This document shows positions 45,791 to 47,706 of a stretch of 47,706 bases of DNA, in pieces. Position 1 is the first letter of the stretch; each line of letters begins with the position of its first letter. The position numbers and the translations under genes were made by a program. The stretch is from Gnetum montanum (lineage: Eukaryota > Streptophyta > Gnetopsida > Gnetales > Gnetaceae): NCBI GenBank assembly GCA_015680685.1, contig MNCI01017558.1:248016-295721 (forward strand), in the 5' to 3' direction. Under the pieces are notes generated by a model. That model searched no databases, was not told where the DNA came from, and was given only the letters and a program-made list of their open reading frames with translations.

Positions 45791-47560
45791 AAGCCCCATA
45801 TAAGTTCTTCCGTTTTGATTTGGATTCAATGTTAAATAATAATGATCTGTTTTAATATTTGGTGTACTAGATGTGGCAACACGTTAAAATGAGAAGATTG
45901 CCATCATCACAAAGTGAAAACATATTATATTATTACTATTATATTATTATTTTGAAACTTTTAGATCCATATTGGGCTTGAAAAGCTTTGCATGAAGCTT
46001 ATACATTAAGTTTGATGTTGTTCTGAAAATGCAAATGTGATAATAAATATGATGAGTATGAAAACATAATGGAATGTTGGGTTTGATTTGAGAATTGCAA
46101 CCTTATTCTTTGATGATTCATAAAAATCATATTCTATTTTATTATATTGAAGAGATAGTGGGGGGGAAAAACTACTTACACATTGAGATATTTTTGGAAA
46201 AAAATATTTTTTAAAAGGAGCTTTAATTTTGACCTTTCAAGAAAAAAAAAAGTATAATGGACTGAATGTATCATTTAACAATTTTGTAAGGCCTAATAAG
46301 TTTTGTGCTATTGAAGTTAAATTTGTACCCAAGACTTTATCACGAAACCTAATACCTCATTGTTTAATTAGTTTTGTCATCAAATATTGCTAGACCACTA
46401 AGTATGAGGTAACAAGTTCAATTTGCACTCATTCAATGTTTAAAAGATAATGCGGTCCCCATTTTGAAATTCAACATTTTAAAAATCTTTTTCTTTCAAC
46501 AATTAATCCATCAATATATAGGTTGATCTGTTTATTAAGCTAGTAAAGTAGGTTAACCTAATGCCATAGTTTGAACATATATTTTTATGTTTTTACATGT
46601 ATCTTAGCATATCCCCATGGAATTAAATCTTGACTTGCAAACAAAAAGTTAGCATGCTATAACCAAGAGAATTGACATCGACTCAAAGATCTTAAAAATA
46701 ATGACATCAAATGTTTTAAGCTTGATAATCCATAACTTAGTGCTACCTACTAGAACCTCTAACTAGGGTTTCTATGCTAAGACTAATTACCATTAATTTA
46801 ACACCTCAATATTGTAACACCCATTTACCTTAATAATAATAAGTTCAAAGTAATGGTGTGGGTAGTTGAATATCTCACACTATCTTTCAAATAAAGGTAT
46901 GGTGTAGATAGTGTCTTTAGGTAAATTTTAAATATCAATGTTTCTTTAGATAAATTTTAAAGACTAATGTAAATAAAAGAAAGGTTTGAATCCATACTTA
47001 ACAAATATGCTATGTAAGCCTATCAAGGGGCTATATTTCTTTAAAAAATGTTTCAAATCATGTTCTTGGCTTTCTATTTGAGATCTTTCAATAAAGATCA
47101 AGGTAAAAGAACAAACTACCATGAGATAGTAAAATTAGTTTTAAAAAAATTCTTGCATATAAATGAAATTATTTATAAAAGTAGCATAAAAGAATATTGA
47201 CAAACTATATTACCTTCTAAAACTAAATTCATTTCTACTTATATATCAAATGCTTTAAAATAATAATTTTGCAATATAAAAATTGATATTTCCAAATACT
47301 ATACACATGCATGATCATTTAACATTTTTGTTATCTTTCATGTTCTCCTTTTGAGGGTTTTTACAATTATTTATTTTAATTTATATTTTATAATTTTATA
47401 GTTAACAATATTGTTAGGAAGGCTAAAATAACAAGGTAGAATTAGTAATTGGCAAAATAAAATTGTATTTAAATAGGCATAATAGAATAGTTATCACAAT
47501 AATATAGTCAAACCCTATCAAAGCTAGTATTCTTTCTGGAAAGCATTTCTACTTACTATG
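45791..47560. other. AT-rich intergenic DNA without recognisable genes
   Basis: Low-complexity AT-rich sequence with stops in all frames; no coding region longer than chance, LTR, or RNA gene was recognised. It is the flank into which the LTR at 47561 inserted. Confidence 0.5.
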
Positions 47561-47706
47561 TGATGAGTGGCGAGGTACCCCTACAGTCAACCATACGAAT
47601 ACGAGCGTAACACACGCGATCCGGTCGAACTCCGCAGACTAAGTACCTACACGCCTCATGGAACACTTCAGGTTAATTATTCGTTGTCTTCCCAGACTTA
47701 CTTGTA
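47561..47706 (-). mobile_element. Start of another C-type LTR, cut by the window end
   Basis: TGATGAGTGGCGAGGTACCCCTAC and the following ~140 bp align closely with solo LTR C from 21437 (same TCGAACTCC, TGGAACACTT and ACTTACTTGTA blocks). By that comparison it is in minus orientation. The preceding five bases, CTATG, would be its target duplication. Whether it is a solo LTR or a whole element cannot be seen. Confidence 0.8.

Overview
The window looks like nuclear DNA of a land plant with a large, repeat-rich genome; a gymnosperm-type seed plant is a plausible guess but is not proven by the sequence. The reasons are one intact, multi-exon plant cytokinin-receptor gene with GT-AG introns, set in about 34 kb of old nested Ty3/gypsy retrotransposons that are AT-rich, CpG-poor and full of stop codons. 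I see no tRNA, rRNA, CRISPR or prokaryotic feature.

Layout. 1-3627: old repeat debris, starting with an LTR fragment. 3633-11440: element A (+), flanked by a 5-bp target duplication (AATGG); it has two LTRs, a gag remnant with a zinc knuckle, no pol, and a long third reading frame (ORF3). 11446-14183: the older sequence into which A inserted, with a TATA box and a decayed Gag. 14184-19764: element B1 (-), with 3' LTR, ORF3, spacer and part of the protease; RT, RNase H and integrase are missing. 19765-22141: element B2 (-), 3' LTR plus ORF3, inserted into the B1 protease. 21437-22045: solo LTR C inside B2 ORF3, with target duplication GTGAT. 22142-34305: element D (+), which entered B2 ORF3; it has a 5' LTR, a tRNA-Asp primer-binding site, gag, protease, RT, RNase H, integrase, spacer, ORF3, polypurine tract and only the first ~50 bp of its 3' LTR.

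34306-37906: upstream region of the receptor gene, with a G-rich tract, a 32-bp inverted repeat, an 85-bp tandem duplication and a CT- and trinucleotide-rich leader. 37907-43603: the receptor (+), 11 exons, 1095 codons. It has an N-terminal hydrophobic/low-complexity region, TM, CHASE hormone sensor, TM, histidine kinase, pseudo-receiver and receiver, with all catalytic residues present. 43604-47560: a poly(A) signal, a decayed LINE fragment (-) and AT-rich sequence without recognisable genes. 47561-47706: another C-type LTR running off the end.

The most unusual system is the retrotransposon family. Four copies (A, B1, B2, D) carry the same post-integrase ORF3. In the three copies that retain its 5' end, the ORF3 ATG directly follows a splice-acceptor-like TAG/CAG. 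Some 430-600 bp upstream lies an internal TATA box preceded by palindromic motifs that match each element's own LTR U3 and differ between elements. This suggests that ORF3 has its own promoter and a spliced leader, driven by the same element-specific factor as the LTR. Two copies have lost RT-integrase but kept ORF3.
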